DNA of 45,180 nt from an uncultured Bacteroidales bacterium (GTDB taxonomy: Bacteria; Bacteroidota; Bacteroidia; Bacteroidales; P3), in assembly GCA_900314925.1 (NCBI GenBank), contig OMXC01000021.1, forward strand, positions 1-45,180, given 5' to 3'. The stretch's first letter is position 1. Each line of letters begins with the position of its first letter. Positions 35,068 through 42,987 of this stretch are shown in pieces. Under the pieces are notes generated by a model. That model was not told the origin of the DNA and did not search any database. It saw only the letters and a program-made list of their open reading frames with translations. A program made the translations under genes and the position numbers.

Positions 35068-35096
35068 AAGCGCCGCGGGGTTGGCCCGCGGCGCTT
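35068..35096 (-). terminator. terminator of the AbiE operon
   Basis: A 12-bp stem AAGCGCCGCGGG/CCCGCGGCGCTT is followed on the minus strand by TTTTTGTTTG. It ends 21 nt downstream of the abiEii stop codon. Confidence 0.9.
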
Positions 35097-35116
35097 ATTT
35101 ACATATCTAATAACAA

Positions 35117-35944
35117 TCAGTCGTACCGTATCATGTCGGCAAGCTGCAGGAAATAGTCGTTGCTCCAGATGTCAATATCATGAGCGTTCTTCAGAAAAGG
35201 CTTGACGTCGCTCTTCACCTGGGTCATGTCTGCTGAAGCCAACTTCTCTTTGAGCAGTTCGGCAAACTGCTCCCTGCCCATCTCCTTGCCGTTAAATTCT
35301 CTGATCCTCACCTGAAGATGATGGAAGTTCAGAGGGACACTGTTACGCACATACCACTCGAAATCGTACCAGTCACGGCCCTTGACGCGGTTCTTCCAAG
35401 TGCGGAACACCAAGGCGTGCATCTTGCCGGCAAACAGATTGGGGAGCGTCAGACAGCGTGTCATGAACGAGAAGGGTTGCAGCAGCAGTCGCTCCTCGGT
35501 GTCGAACTCCAGCGGAGGCTGCGTGTCCACCTCAATCTTCACCTTTATGCTTTTCTCCGTGCGGAACGAGAGGTCATAGACATCGGTATTGTCCTTCAAG
35601 AAGGCCGACTCCTCTTGGCCGAACGACTGCTTGTTCTTGAGGGTAATCTCCACTCCGCGTCCCAGCAGACGGCATTCGTCTATGATGGCGGGGAAATACT
35701 TCTCCATCGAGAACGATGGGTCTTTTCTCATCAATGTGAAATCCATGTCTTCCGAGAAACGCTCCAAGCCGTGGAAGATTCTCAGGCAGGTGCCGCCATA
35801 GAAAGCGGCCTCGCTAAAAAAGCCTCCGCGGTATAGGCCACTGAGCACCACTTGCTGCAACACCTCGTAAGTGGCGTTGCGACGTGCATCCACGCTGTCC
35901 ATCGGGTATCGCGACAACATCTGTTCAAATATATCTCTGTTCAT
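35117..35944 (-). CDS. abiEii: AbiEii-type nucleotidyltransferase toxin
   Basis: The start at 35944 gives 275 residues. The nucleotidyltransferase core is visible as GGTCLR (50-55) and RFSEDMDF (62-69), the GG-T and SxDxD motifs of the AbiEii/MenT family. Toxins of this family are cytoplasmic nucleotidyltransferases; some use GTP, and MenT members modify tRNA. The ATG overlaps the abiEi stop codon by four bases. A longer opening to 36004 lies in abiEi and is rejected. The pair is a type IV toxin-antitoxin or abortive-infection module. Confidence 0.9.
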   Translation of the reverse strand: MNRDIFEQMLSRYPMDSVDARRNATYEVLQQVVLSGLYRGGFFSEAAFYGGTCLRIFHGLERFSEDMDFTLMRKDPSFSMEKYFPAIIDECRLLGRGVEITLKNKQSFGQEESAFLKDNTDVYDLSFRTEKSIKVKIEVDTQPPLEFDTEERLLLQPFSFMTRCLTLPNLFAGKMHALVFRTWKNRVKGRDWYDFEWYVRNSVPLNFHHLQVRIREFNGKEMGREQFAELLKEKLASADMTQVKSDVKPFLKNAHDIDIWSNDYFLQLADMIRYD

Positions 35945-36567
35945 CGTACAAGGTTTATCAAATGGGTTATAAGCTCGGCCTTCACCGCAGCGTGTTCGCG
36001 GCATTGCTCCAGCAACTTGACATCGAAAGTACCCAATGCATCCATCTCGAACCGCAAATCAGAGGCCAGATACGCCTCCAACTTCTTGGAACTTGACACA
36101 GCGATGCCGGCGGTCTTGAGGAGCAGGTCGCACAAGGCCTTCTCAGGAGAGGCGATGAGGTAGGTGTCCTGACCCTCCTGTTCCTGGCGGATGCCGATGG
36201 GGAAATAATCCACGCCACAGCTGCGATAGGTGAACCTCCCCAGCGGGGTGTCGAAGCTGCGGTTGTGCTTGATGGTCATCGACTGTGTTTCGTATACCCG
36301 TTCAGGGATCAGTCCATAATGTCGCAACGCACTCTGGAAGCTGACATACGACGGACCATATAGATGGTTGGCGATAAGGAATGGCACCGGCATGGCGCCA
36401 TCTTCCGCACTCCTCACATACAGACCTCTTTTCAGTCTGATGATACGGCCGTCATGTTCCAGATACCGTGCCTTATCGCTGATTTGCTTCGTTTGAGGAA
36501 ACAAACACAGCAGCACCGACGGAGCAAATGGAATGTTACCTACCTGATTTAAAGCATCTTCCCTCAT
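35941..36567 (-). CDS. abiEi: AbiEi-type antitoxin and repressor
   Basis: The 208-residue protein has an N-terminal winged-helix region (about 6-53, ending in IIRLKRGLYVRS) and an AbiEi C-terminal domain (YGPSYVSFQSALRHYGLIPE). AbiEi proteins neutralise AbiEii and repress their own promoter by binding inverted repeats. A 49-nt palindrome overlaps the promoter just upstream (36601-36649), which fits. It is first in the two-gene operon. Confidence 0.9.
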   Translation of the reverse strand: MREDALNQVGNIPFAPSVLLCLFPQTKQISDKARYLEHDGRIIRLKRGLYVRSAEDGAMPVPFLIANHLYGPSYVSFQSALRHYGLIPERVYETQSMTIKHNRSFDTPLGRFTYRSCGVDYFPIGIRQEQEGQDTYLIASPEKALCDLLLKTAGIAVSSSKKLEAYLASDLRFEMDALGTFDVKLLEQCREHAAVKAELITHLINLVR

Positions 36568-36590
36568 TATTACATTCTTTTTTCACACTG

Positions 36591-36649
36591 CAAATATACA
36601 AAATTTCGTACAGTTAAACGAAAAAATATCGTTTTACTGTACGAAATTT
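36591..36649 (-). promoter_or_regulatory. abiE promoter with 49-nt palindromic operator
   Basis: The -7 element TATATTTG (36591-36598, minus) lies 24 nt from the abiEi ATG. Adjacent is an inverted repeat with 14-bp perfect arms (AAATTTCGTACAGT, 36601-36614 and 36636-36649) and a further AAACG/CGTTT pairing inside. It covers the -33 to -7 region. A nearly identical copy is at 44767-44825. Confidence 0.8.
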
Positions 36650-36700
36650 ATTCTTTGTAAACTGTTTGCCGGCCAAAACTACACCCCCAAAAGAAGGGGC

Positions 36701-36722
36701 TGACCACTGTCCACTAGCCACT
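36701..36722 (-). repeat. AGTGRNY heptamer array
   Basis: Three units (plus-strand reading GACCACT, GTCCACT, AGCCACT) precede the AGATTTT-rich partial element at 36726-36776. Confidence 0.7.
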
Positions 36723-36725
36723 GTA

Positions 36726-36776
36726 AATATTTTCTAGTAGATTTTCTTGAGATTTTGAGGCCTCCGGATGGCGGCC
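36726..36776. repeat. partial MITE-like element
   Basis: Degenerate AGATTTTCTAGT units lead to GATTTTGAGGCC, matching the right end of the AATGGTCG elements, but the final GGCCGACC is altered to GGATGGCGGCC. Confidence 0.5.
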
Positions 36777-36779
36777 TCT

Positions 36780-36822
36780 GGGAGTGAGAGGGAGTGATAG
36801 GAAGTGAAAGGGAGTGAGAGGA
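36780..36822 (+). repeat. decamer array GGGAGTGANA
   Basis: Four 10-bp units (GGGAGTGAGA, GGGAGTGATA, GGAAGTGAAA, GGGAGTGAGA). A related array is at 44939-44960. Confidence 0.8.
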
Positions 36823-36850
36823 CAAATGTTTTGTTGGCGCCAAACTTAAC

Positions 36851-36874
36851 ACTATCCACTATCCACTGTCCACT
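36851..36874 (-). repeat. AGTGRNY heptamer array
   Basis: Three units (ATCCACT, ATCCACT, GTCCACT on plus) abut the left end of the MITE-like element. Confidence 0.7.
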
Positions 36875-36996
36875 AATGGTCGCTTCGCTCAAAATCATTC
36901 AAAAATCAGTTTTAAAATCAGTCAACTATTTTCTGGATATTTTTTTAGATTTTTGAGTGGATTTTTTTGAGATTTTGAGGCCGCAGGCCGACCATT
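36875..36996. repeat. MITE-like element, copy A
   Basis: The 122-bp element has imperfect terminal inverted repeats (left AATGGTCGCTTCGCTCAAAA, right end reading back as AATGGTCGGCCTGCGGCCTC). Both ends abut AGTG heptamer arrays. The interior is AT-rich with AGATTTT-type repeats and no gene. Confidence 0.7.
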
Positions 36997-37045
36997 AGTC
37001 ACTGACCACTAGCCACTGGCCACTGACCACTGGCCACTAGCCACT
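36991..37045 (-). repeat. AGTGRNY heptamer array
   Basis: About seven units on the minus strand (AGTGGCT, AGTGGCC, AGTGGTC, AGTGGCC, AGTGGCT, AGTGGTC, AGTGACT), beginning 8-9 nt after the stop codon of the HerA-like gene. Confidence 0.8.
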
Positions 37046-37053
37046 CTTCTCCC

Positions 37054-38634
37054 CTACTTAATCAAATTCCCCAGTATATCCCGCGTCAGCGTCCGCGTAA
37101 GGCTCGACGTAGTGTTCTTCACAATCTTCTGTCCCACGGAGGTCCTGCTCTTGGTCTTCTTGCCACTCACGGCGTCGCTCACGGCGGTGCCGGCGGCTGT
37201 AGCCAAGGTGGCCGTAACGGCGGTGAGGGCCGCCTTCAGCAGTTTGCTGCCGATGCCGCTCTTCTTCTTGGGAGCCGTCTCGACGGGAGCGGCCTTGCCG
37301 CCCTTGGGCTGCACCACGGGAGCCTCTTCCTGCTCCACGACGGCATTCTCCTCGGCTTCCTTGATGAGCACCTCGAAGGCACTCTCACGGTCCACCATCG
37401 TGTCATACTTGCCATAGATGCGGCTCGAGCGCACGATGGCGCTGCGCTGTTCGGGCGTTATGGCGCCTATCTGACTCAGCGGGAAGAGTATCTTGGCGCG
37501 CTGCACCACGCAGGGAGCGCCCTTCTCGTCGAGGAAGCTCACCAGCGCCTCGCCGGTCTCCAGCTCGGTGATGGCCTCGTCGGTCTTGAACGACGGGTTG
37601 GCGCGGAAAGTCTCGGCGGCGGAGCGCACAGCCTTCTGGTCCTTGGGGGTGTAGGCGCGCAGCGCATGCTGCACACGGTTGCCCAGCTGCCCCAGTATGT
37701 TGTCCGGTATATCGGTCGGGTTCTGTGTGACGAAGTAAATGCCCACGCCCTTGGAGCGTATCAGGCGTATCACCTGCTCAATCTTGTCCACCAGTGCCTT
37801 GGGTGTCTCGTCGAAGAGCATGTGGGCCTCGTCGAAGAAGAACACCAGGCGCGGCAGCTCCTGGTCGCCCACCTCGGGCAGCGTGGAGTATAGCTCGCTC
37901 ATGAGCCACAGCAGGAAGGTGCTGTAGAGCTTGGGCTGCAGCATGAGTTTGTCGGCGGCCAGCACGCTCATCACACCCTTGCCGCCCTCGGTCTGCAGCA
38001 GGTCGAAGATATCGAAGCTAGGCTCGCCGAAGAAGCGGTCGGCCCCCTGCCCTTCCAGCTGCAGCAGGGCGCGCTGGATGGCGCCCACGGTGGCGGTGCT
38101 TATGTTGCCGTACTGTGTGGTGTATTCCTTGGCGTGCTTGGCCACATAGTCGAGCATGGCGCGCAGGTCCTTCATGTCGAGGATGAGCAGGCCGCGCTCG
38201 TCGGCGATGCGGAACACTATGTTCAGCACGCCGTCCTGCGTGTCGTTCAAGCCCAGCAGACGGCTCAGCAGCTGTGGACCCATCTGGCTCACGGTGGCAC
38301 GTATGGGGTGCCCTTGTTCACCATAGACGTCGTAGAAACGCACCGGGCAGGCCTGGAACTCGGGGTTGGGCACGCCGAACTTATCCTTGCGCTTCTCTAT
38401 GAAGCCGCTCATCTGTCCGGCCTGGCTGATGCCGCTCAGGTCGCCCTTCATGTCGGCCATGAAGCACGGCACGCCGGCCTGGCAGAACGTCTCGGCCATG
38501 ACCTGCAGCGTCACCGTCTTGCCGGTACCCGTGGCACCTGCTATCAGGCCGTGGCGGTTGGCCATGCGGCCCACAATGCTCAGCGCCCCGTCGTCGCTGT
38601 GGGCTATGTATAATCCTTGTTCTTTAGAATACAT
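37054..38634 (-). CDS. HerA-like ATPase, DUF853 (YjgR) family
   Basis: The 526-residue protein is a FtsK/HerA-superfamily ATPase. Walker A is GATGTGKT at 33-40, Walker B with DEAH at 268-271 ([10 protein letters not shown]), and sensor-like blocks follow ([15 protein letters not shown]). The C-terminal tail after about 440 is Ala/Lys-rich and low in complexity. The DUF853 family is widespread and its cellular role is unclear; pumping or remodelling of DNA is inferred from the superfamily. No nuclease partner such as NurA is adjacent, so it is not clearly part of a defence operon. Confidence 0.85.
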   Translation of the reverse strand: MYSKEQGLYIAHSDDGALSIVGRMANRHGLIAGATGTGKTVTLQVMAETFCQAGVPCFMADMKGDLSGISQAGQMSGFIEKRKDKFGVPNPEFQACPVRFYDVYGEQGHPIRATVSQMGPQLLSRLLGLNDTQDGVLNIVFRIADERGLLILDMKDLRAMLDYVAKHAKEYTTQYGNISTATVGAIQRALLQLEGQGADRFFGEPSFDIFDLLQTEGGKGVMSVLAADKLMLQPKLYSTFLLWLMSELYSTLPEVGDQELPRLVFFFDEAHMLFDETPKALVDKIEQVIRLIRSKGVGIYFVTQNPTDIPDNILGQLGNRVQHALRAYTPKDQKAVRSAAETFRANPSFKTDEAITELETGEALVSFLDEKGAPCVVQRAKILFPLSQIGAITPEQRSAIVRSSRIYGKYDTMVDRESAFEVLIKEAEENAVVEQEEAPVVQPKGGKAAPVETAPKKKSGIGSKLLKAALTAVTATLATAAGTAVSDAVSGKKTKSRTSVGQKIVKNTTSSLTRTLTRDILGNLIK

Positions 38635-38640
38635 ACTTTA

Positions 38641-38963
38641 AGTGGCCAGTGGCTAGTGGCTAGTGGCCAGTGGGCTGGCGCACCAACAACAAAGACCTTT
38701 ACTGGACTTTATTTATCGTTTGACAATCTACTTACTATCTTTAAGTGGCTAGTGGCTAGTGGCCAGCGGGCTGGCGCACCAACGACAAAGACCTTTGCTG
38801 GACTTTATTTATCGTTTGACAATCTACTTACTATCTTTAAGTGGCCAATGGTCAGTGACTAGTGGCCAGTGGCTAGTGGCTAGTGGCCAGCGGGCTGGCG
38901 CACCAACAACAAAGGCCTTTGCTGGACTTTATTTATCGTTTGACAATCTACTTACTATCTTTA
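38641..38963. repeat. three tandem modules derived from the S23 gene end
   Basis: Three copies of a block of about 70 bp (from GCTGGCGCACCAAC to TTACTATCTTTA) start at 38674, 38770 and 38894, separated by AGTG heptamers. Read on the minus strand each contains the last codons of a four-helix-bundle gene (IVSRLSNDK and TAA), matching the S23 gene at 39057-39431. The spacings are 96 and 124 bp; the difference of 28 equals four heptamers. Confidence 0.85.
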
Positions 38964-39010
38964 TGTGGCCAATGGTCAGTGACTAGTGTTCAGTGGTTAG
39001 TGGCTAGTGA
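38964..39010 (+). repeat. AGTGRNY heptamer array (plus orientation)
   Basis: Units such as AGTGACT, AGTGTTC, AGTGGTT and AGTGGCT read on the plus strand, opposite to the array at the S23 stop codon 26 bp away. Confidence 0.7.
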
Positions 39011-39035
39011 TGTTACGCAGTCCAACCGCGGCAGC

Positions 39036-39066
39036 TCACTGGCCACTGGCCACTATTCACTGACCA
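39036..39066 (-). repeat. AGTGRNY heptamer array at the S23 stop
   Basis: Units AGTGGTC, AGTGAAT, AGTGGCC, AGTGGCC (minus strand) start within the final codons and supply the TGA of the S23 gene. Confidence 0.8.
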
Positions 39067-39431
39067 CTTTTATTATTTGACAATCTACTTACTATCGTAT
39101 TTAACATTTTGCCAACCTCCTTGAGCAAGCCCAAACACACCTCCGTATCCTCCCTTTTCAGATACCCCACTCTTTCACACAGGAGCAACTGCGTCTCCAA
39201 TTCCGACCTAGAACCCTGTGCTACTCCTACAAACCTAAGAAAATCCGCCGTAGTATTACGCTCCTGTCCTTCCGCTATGTTTGAGGGTATCGACACCGCA
39301 CAGCGCCTCATCTGGTCCGACAGTGCAAATAATTCCTCCCTCGGCAGCTTCTTTACCAAGACATAAACCTGTTCGGCAACCATCATCGCCTTTTGCCAAA
39401 CAATCAGCTCTTTGTAATCTTTAACTGCCAT
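39057..39431 (-). CDS. four-helix-bundle protein, S23/IVP family
   Basis: The ATG at 39431 gives 124 residues (MAVKDYKELIVWQKA); a TTG at 39437 is the only upstream alternative. The family core QMRRCAVSIPSNIAEG (about 40-56) and the ERVGYL region identify the four-helix-bundle family that includes proteins encoded in 23S rRNA intervening sequences and is related to Avd. The biochemical role is unknown. The gene is enclosed by AGTG heptamer arrays: one starts 9 nt upstream of the ATG, and the other supplies the last three codons and the TGA stop (SGQ-stop). The tandem remnants to the left keep an older ending (NDK-stop). Confidence 0.85.
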   Translation of the reverse strand: MAVKDYKELIVWQKAMMVAEQVYVLVKKLPREELFALSDQMRRCAVSIPSNIAEGQERNTTADFLRFVGVAQGSRSELETQLLLCERVGYLKREDTEVCLGLLKEVGKMLNTIVSRLSNNKSGQ

Positions 39432-39440
39432 ATTCAACCA

Positions 39441-39527
39441 TTATCCACTAGTCACTATCCACTGACCACTATCCACTAGTCACTATCCACTAGTCACTAT
39501 CCACTATCCACTATCCACTATCCACTA
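39441..39527 (-). repeat. AGTGRNY heptamer array
   Basis: About twelve units on the minus strand, mainly AGTGGAT with AGTGACT and AGTGGTC. The array begins in the TAG stop codon of the outer-membrane protein gene and ends 9 nt before the S23 ATG. Confidence 0.88.
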
Positions 39528-40298
39528 AAACGTATAATTAAATCCCAGGCGCAGCATCGGGCTTTCCCAGCGGAGGGTCTCCATGAGGGTGTTGAGGCCG
39601 GCATACATGGTGCTGGTAGTCAGCACATCCTGTTTCTTCTCGCCGTCGACCATGTGGTAGTGCCCGGGGCGGTCGGCGTCGCGGTACTCCTTGTCGACGA
39701 TATAGCCCACGCTGAGGAAGTCGAGGCTCAGCTCGGCGTTGAAATGCTCCGAGAACTCATAGGTGAGCGTCGGGCGCAGGCTCACGCTCCATGTGAAGTT
39801 GCGCACACTGTCGTCGTAGGGGTCGGCCTCTATCAGCTCGCCACCGTTCTTGTAGCCGTTGTAGCTTGTCGTGATATTGGTGTAGCCCATGCTGCGTATC
39901 GTGCCCTGCAGCATCAGGTGGAAGTGGATGTTGCCGTACCTGAAGATCTCGTAGCGCACGAAGGGCTGCACCGTCCAGCCATTGCGCTTGGTCAGCGTGT
40001 CGAGGTTGGTGAACGTGTGTACCTGACCCACACCGTCAAGGTCGCCGGTGTACGAGGTCAGCATCCCTTCTGCCGAGGTGCTGAGGTAGCCGCCCATGAC
40101 GCCGACGAAGAGTTTCGGTATGGGCTTGTAGCCGACCTGAAGGCCTGCCAGCCAGGTGGCCGACTTGTGGAAGTCGTCGTTCCACGAGTTGACGCTCTTT
40201 TCTCCGTAGTAGCCACCCTGCAGACCGAGGGCGAACTGAGCATTAGCCGCTGCTGCAAACATCACAGCGACAACAATTAAAGCTATTCTTTTCATCAT
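39525..40298 (-). CDS. outer membrane beta-barrel protein
   Basis: The 257-residue protein has a signal peptide (MMKRIALIVVAVMFAAAANAQ) and alternating short beta strands ending in an aromatic C-terminus (RLGFNYTF), typical of small porin-like barrels in Bacteroidota. Two adjacent ATGs (40298 and 40295) are possible starts. No ligand or catalytic motif is seen, so the function is unknown. The stop codon TAG is formed by the first bases of a heptamer array. Confidence 0.75.
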   Translation of the reverse strand: MMKRIALIVVAVMFAAAANAQFALGLQGGYYGEKSVNSWNDDFHKSATWLAGLQVGYKPIPKLFVGVMGGYLSTSAEGMLTSYTGDLDGVGQVHTFTNLDTLTKRNGWTVQPFVRYEIFRYGNIHFHLMLQGTIRSMGYTNITTSYNGYKNGGELIEADPYDDSVRNFTWSVSLRPTLTYEFSEHFNAELSLDFLSVGYIVDKEYRDADRPGHYHMVDGEKKQDVLTTSTMYAGLNTLMETLRWESPMLRLGFNYTF

Positions 40299-40320
40299 CT
40301 TTTTACAAATATTCGTTTTG

Positions 40321-40328
40321 CAAAGTTA
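40321..40328 (-). promoter_or_regulatory. -7 element of the outer membrane protein gene
   Basis: TAACTTTG on the minus strand lies 22 nt before the start codon. Confidence 0.6.
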
Positions 40329-40397
40329 CACAATCCGCCCGACATGACAAAATTTTTTTTTCTTCCCCCCTACCCACAAAAGGATTCCGCATCCCCA

Positions 40398-40455
40398 CTA
40401 GTCACTATCCGCTAGTCGCTGTCCACTAGTCACTAGTCACTGCCCACTGCCCACT
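40398..40455 (-). repeat. AGTGRNY heptamer array
   Basis: About eight units on the minus strand (AGTGGGC twice, AGTGACT twice, AGTGGAC, AGCGACT, AGCGGAT, AGTGACT) abut MITE-like copy B. Confidence 0.8.
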
Positions 40456-40590
40456 AATGGTCGCTTCGCTCAAAATCATTCAAAAATCAGTGTGAAAATC
40501 ATACAAAAATAGATATTTAAAGATTTTAGAGTAGATTTTCTACAGATTTTCTAGTAGATTTTCTAAAGATTTTGAGGCCGTAGGCCGACC
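40456..40590. repeat. MITE-like element, copy B
   Basis: The left end AATGGTCGCTTCGCTCAAAA directly follows a heptamer array, and the right end is GATTTTGAGGCCGTAGGCCG. The interior has 11-12 bp AGATTTTCTAGT-type repeats. Confidence 0.7.
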
Positions 40591-40600
40591 CCCAGGAGAT

Positions 40601-40735
40601 ATGGTCGCTTCGCTCAAAATCATTCAAAAATTAGTGTGAAAATCATACAAAAATAGATATTTAAAGATTTTAGAGTAGATTTTCTAAAAATTTTAGAGTG
40701 AATTTTCTAAAGATTTTGAGGCCGTAGGCCGACCC
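40601..40735. repeat. MITE-like element, copy C
   Basis: A near-duplicate of copy B, ten bases downstream in the same orientation. Confidence 0.7.
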
Positions 40736-40887
40736 CTATCCCACGCCAGGCAACGCCTCTGGCGAAAAATTCGAGTAATTTGCTAGTAATTGACCGGCCC
40801 CCGCCCGCCAGGCGTAGCTCTGGCAAAAGTTGTCCGCGTTGTCTAAGTTGTCGTTAATAAAATTCGCAAAATTCGTATAATTCGCCG
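40736..40887. repeat. gap with nonamer repeats and small palindromes
   Basis: Two related palindromes (GCCAGGCAACGCCTCTGGC and GCCAGGCGTAGCTCTGGC) are followed by degenerate 9-bp repeats beginning TTGTC (40827-40855) and AATTCG (40860-40885). No gene is seen. Confidence 0.55.
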
Positions 40888-40928
40888 TTCCACTAACCAC
40901 TATCCACTAGTCACTATCCACTGACCAC
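40888..40928 (-). repeat. AGTGRNY heptamer array
   Basis: Units AGTGGTC-type, AGTGGAT, AGTGACT, AGTGGAT, AGTGGTT read on the minus strand. Confidence 0.75.
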
Positions 40929-40952
40929 CCAAATGTTAAAATTAACTTTTTT

Positions 40953-40984
40953 TTTGATAGTGTCGTAGAAAAAGCGTATTTTTG
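40953..40984 (+). promoter_or_regulatory. promoter of the acyl-CoA ligase gene
   Basis: TTTG (40953-40956) and TATTTTTG (40977-40984) are separated by 20 nt; the ATG follows 20 nt later. Confidence 0.72.
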
Positions 40985-41004
40985 CATTTTTAAAGACAAC
41001 GAAC

Positions 41005-42861
41005 ATGGTAGAGATTACAAGAACCTTCGACCTGCTGGATTTGCTTGTGGAGCAATATCCTAAAGAGGATATCCTGGCGGGTAAAGTGAACGGCGAATGG
41101 GTGAAATACTCGTCGCACGACTACTATAAATACGCCCATTATCTTGCCTACGGCCTGTGCGAAATGGGCCTCAAACAGGGCGACCGCGTGGTGACCATGA
41201 GCGCCAACTGCCCGGAATGGAACTTCATCGATATGGCGCTGGCCATGAGCGGCATAATACATGTGCCGATATACCCGACGCTGAACACCGAGAGCTATCT
41301 GCACATCCTGAAGCACAGCGAGGCCACGGCGATCTTCGTGAGCACCAAGGTGCTGCTGGGACGCCTGCGTCCGGCCCTCGACCAGATGGAGCACAAGCCG
41401 CAGGTATACACCCTCATGAGCGTGGACGACGAGCACCGCATGCTCGAGATACTGAAGGCCGGCATCGCCAACCGCGACAAGTGGATGGGCGAGATAGAGC
41501 GCCGCAAGCGCGAGATCAAGCCCGACGACTGGATGACCATGATATACACCAGCGGCACCACAGGTCTGCCCAAAGGCGTGATGCTGAGCCACCGCAACCT
41601 CTGCAGCAACTTCATGGCCCACGCCCAGGTGAACCCCTGCGACTACCGCCACAAGTTCCTCTCCTTCCTGCCGCTCAACCACATCTACGAGCGCTCGATG
41701 AACTACCACTACCAGGCCAAGGGCATAAGCATCTACTATGCCGAGAGCATGGGTACCATACAGCAGAACATGCAGGAGATCGAGGCCGACGGCTTCTGCG
41801 CCGTGCCACGCGTGCTCGAGATGGTCTACGACAAGCTCTACGCTGCCGGCAAGGACTTCCGCGGCATTAAAAAGAATATATACGACTGGGCCTTCAGCCA
41901 CGGTAAACGCTACGACTACACGCTGATAAAGAAGGTGAGCCTCTTCTACCAGCTGGCACAGTGGTTCCTCGACAAGGCCGTGTACAGCAAGTGGCGCGAG
42001 AAGTTCGGCGGCAAACGGCTGACGGTCATCACCGGCGGCAGTTCGATACAGCCCGATATGGTGCGTCTCTTCGCCGCAGCTGGCATCAACATCTACGAGG
42101 GCTACGGCCTCAGCGAGACCTCGCCCGTGATTGCCGTCAACGACCCGGCACACCACCAGGTGAAGATAGGCACCGTGGGTCCGATACTGGAGGGCGTGGA
42201 GGTGATGTTCGACGAGGACAGAGAGATTCTCACCCGCGGACCGCACGTCATGCTGGGCTACTACAAAGACCCCGAATACACGGCGCAGGTCATCGACAAG
42301 GACGGATGGTTCCACACCGGCGACATCGGCGAGCTGGTGGGGGGCAAATACCTGAAGATCACCGACCGCAAGAAGGACATCTTCAAGCTCTCGGCAGGCA
42401 AATATGTGGCGCCGCAGCTGATAGAGAACATGCTGCGCGGCTCGGAATACATCGAGCAGGTCATGGTCATCGGCGAGAACGAGAAGCAGGTGGCCGCCAT
42501 CATCAGCCCTAACTTCAACACCCTGCACTACTGGGCGCTGAAGCACAAGCAGCACTACCGCGACAACGTGGAGCTGGTGGCCCTGCCCGAAGTGCAGAAG
42601 AAGATGCGCTCGGTGCTCGACGAGTACAACAAGAACCTGGCTCCGCACGAGCAGATCAAGCAGTTCCGCATAGTTGCCGACGAGTGGACGTCGGCCAACA
42701 ACCTGCTCTCGCCCACCCTGAAACTGCGTCGCGGACCGCTGATGGAGAAGTACAAAGACATCGTTGCCGACATCTACGGCAAGGACAAAGCCTCGTCGTC
42801 GGGCCTCTTCTCCGCCTTCAAGAGCGTCGAACTGCCCACCATGCCTTGGGTCAAGAAGTGA
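41005..42861 (+). CDS. long-chain acyl-CoA synthetase (AMP-binding)
   Basis: The 618-residue enzyme activates fatty acids with ATP and CoA. The P-loop-like motif YTSGTTGLPKGVMLSH is near 180-195, the adenylate motif GYGLSETSP near 368, the conserved WFHTGDIGEL block near 434, and the ITDRKKDIFKLSAGKYVAP hinge and lysine region just after. The length fits the long-chain class rather than acetyl-CoA synthetase. The substrate range is not certain. The stop codon TGA lies in an AGTGACC heptamer, and the array continues to the next gene. Confidence 0.9.
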   Translation: MVEITRTFDLLDLLVEQYPKEDILAGKVNGEWVKYSSHDYYKYAHYLAYGLCEMGLKQGDRVVTMSANCPEWNFIDMALAMSGIIHVPIYPTLNTESYLHILKHSEATAIFVSTKVLLGRLRPALDQMEHKPQVYTLMSVDDEHRMLEILKAGIANRDKWMGEIERRKREIKPDDWMTMIYTSGTTGLPKGVMLSHRNLCSNFMAHAQVNPCDYRHKFLSFLPLNHIYERSMNYHYQAKGISIYYAESMGTIQQNMQEIEADGFCAVPRVLEMVYDKLYAAGKDFRGIKKNIYDWAFSHGKRYDYTLIKKVSLFYQLAQWFLDKAVYSKWREKFGGKRLTVITGGSSIQPDMVRLFAAAGINIYEGYGLSETSPVIAVNDPAHHQVKIGTVGPILEGVEVMFDEDREILTRGPHVMLGYYKDPEYTAQVIDKDGWFHTGDIGELVGGKYLKITDRKKDIFKLSAGKYVAPQLIENMLRGSEYIEQVMVIGENEKQVAAIISPNFNTLHYWALKHKQHYRDNVELVALPEVQKKMRSVLDEYNKNLAPHEQIKQFRIVADEWTSANNLLSPTLKLRRGPLMEKYKDIVADIYGKDKASSSGLFSAFKSVELPTMPWVKK

Positions 42862-42955
42862 CCAGTGGTCAGTGGTCAGTGGCCAGTGGTCAGTGGTCAG
42901 TGGATAGTGATTAGTGGATAGTGATTAGTGAATAGTGACCAGTGATCAGTGAATT
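42859..42955 (+). repeat. AGTGRNY heptamer array
   Basis: About thirteen units run from within the TGA stop of the acyl-CoA ligase gene: AGTGACC, AGTGGTC, AGTGGTC, AGTGGCC, AGTGGTC, AGTGGTC, then AGTGGAT and AGTGATT alternating, AGTGAAT, AGTGACC, AGTGATC, AGTGAAT. AGTG is constant and the last three bases vary. Confidence 0.9.
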
Positions 42956-42987
42956 GTGAGAGGTAAAAGGTAAAAAGCAAAAAGTAA
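42956..42987 (+). repeat. GGTAAAA heptamer array
   Basis: Units GGTAAAA, GGTAAAA, AGCAAAA, AGTAAAT run directly into the start codon of the next gene. Confidence 0.75.

Noticed and set aside
34840..37053. A larger phage-defence island around AbiE
   Set aside because: Only the AbiE pair is recognisable; the neighbouring HerA-like ATPase is of the housekeeping DUF853 type and has no nuclease partner, integrase or restriction gene beside it.
38641..39010. Regular repeats that could suggest a CRISPR array
   Set aside because: The blocks are longer than CRISPR repeats, the spaces between them are themselves heptamer repeats rather than unique spacers, and no cas gene is near.
38617..39080. Short open frames encoding SGQWLVAS-like peptides
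   Set aside because: They are translations of the heptamer repeats and S23 remnants with no start signals; coding is unlikely outside the M16 gene.
39057..39431. Diversity-generating retroelement, prompted by the Avd-like four-helix protein
   Set aside because: No reverse transcriptase, template/variable repeat pair or target gene with A-specific differences was seen in the window.
39057..39431. 23S rRNA intervening sequence
   Set aside because: The S23-family gene is not inside or next to any rRNA sequence; no rRNA is present in the window.
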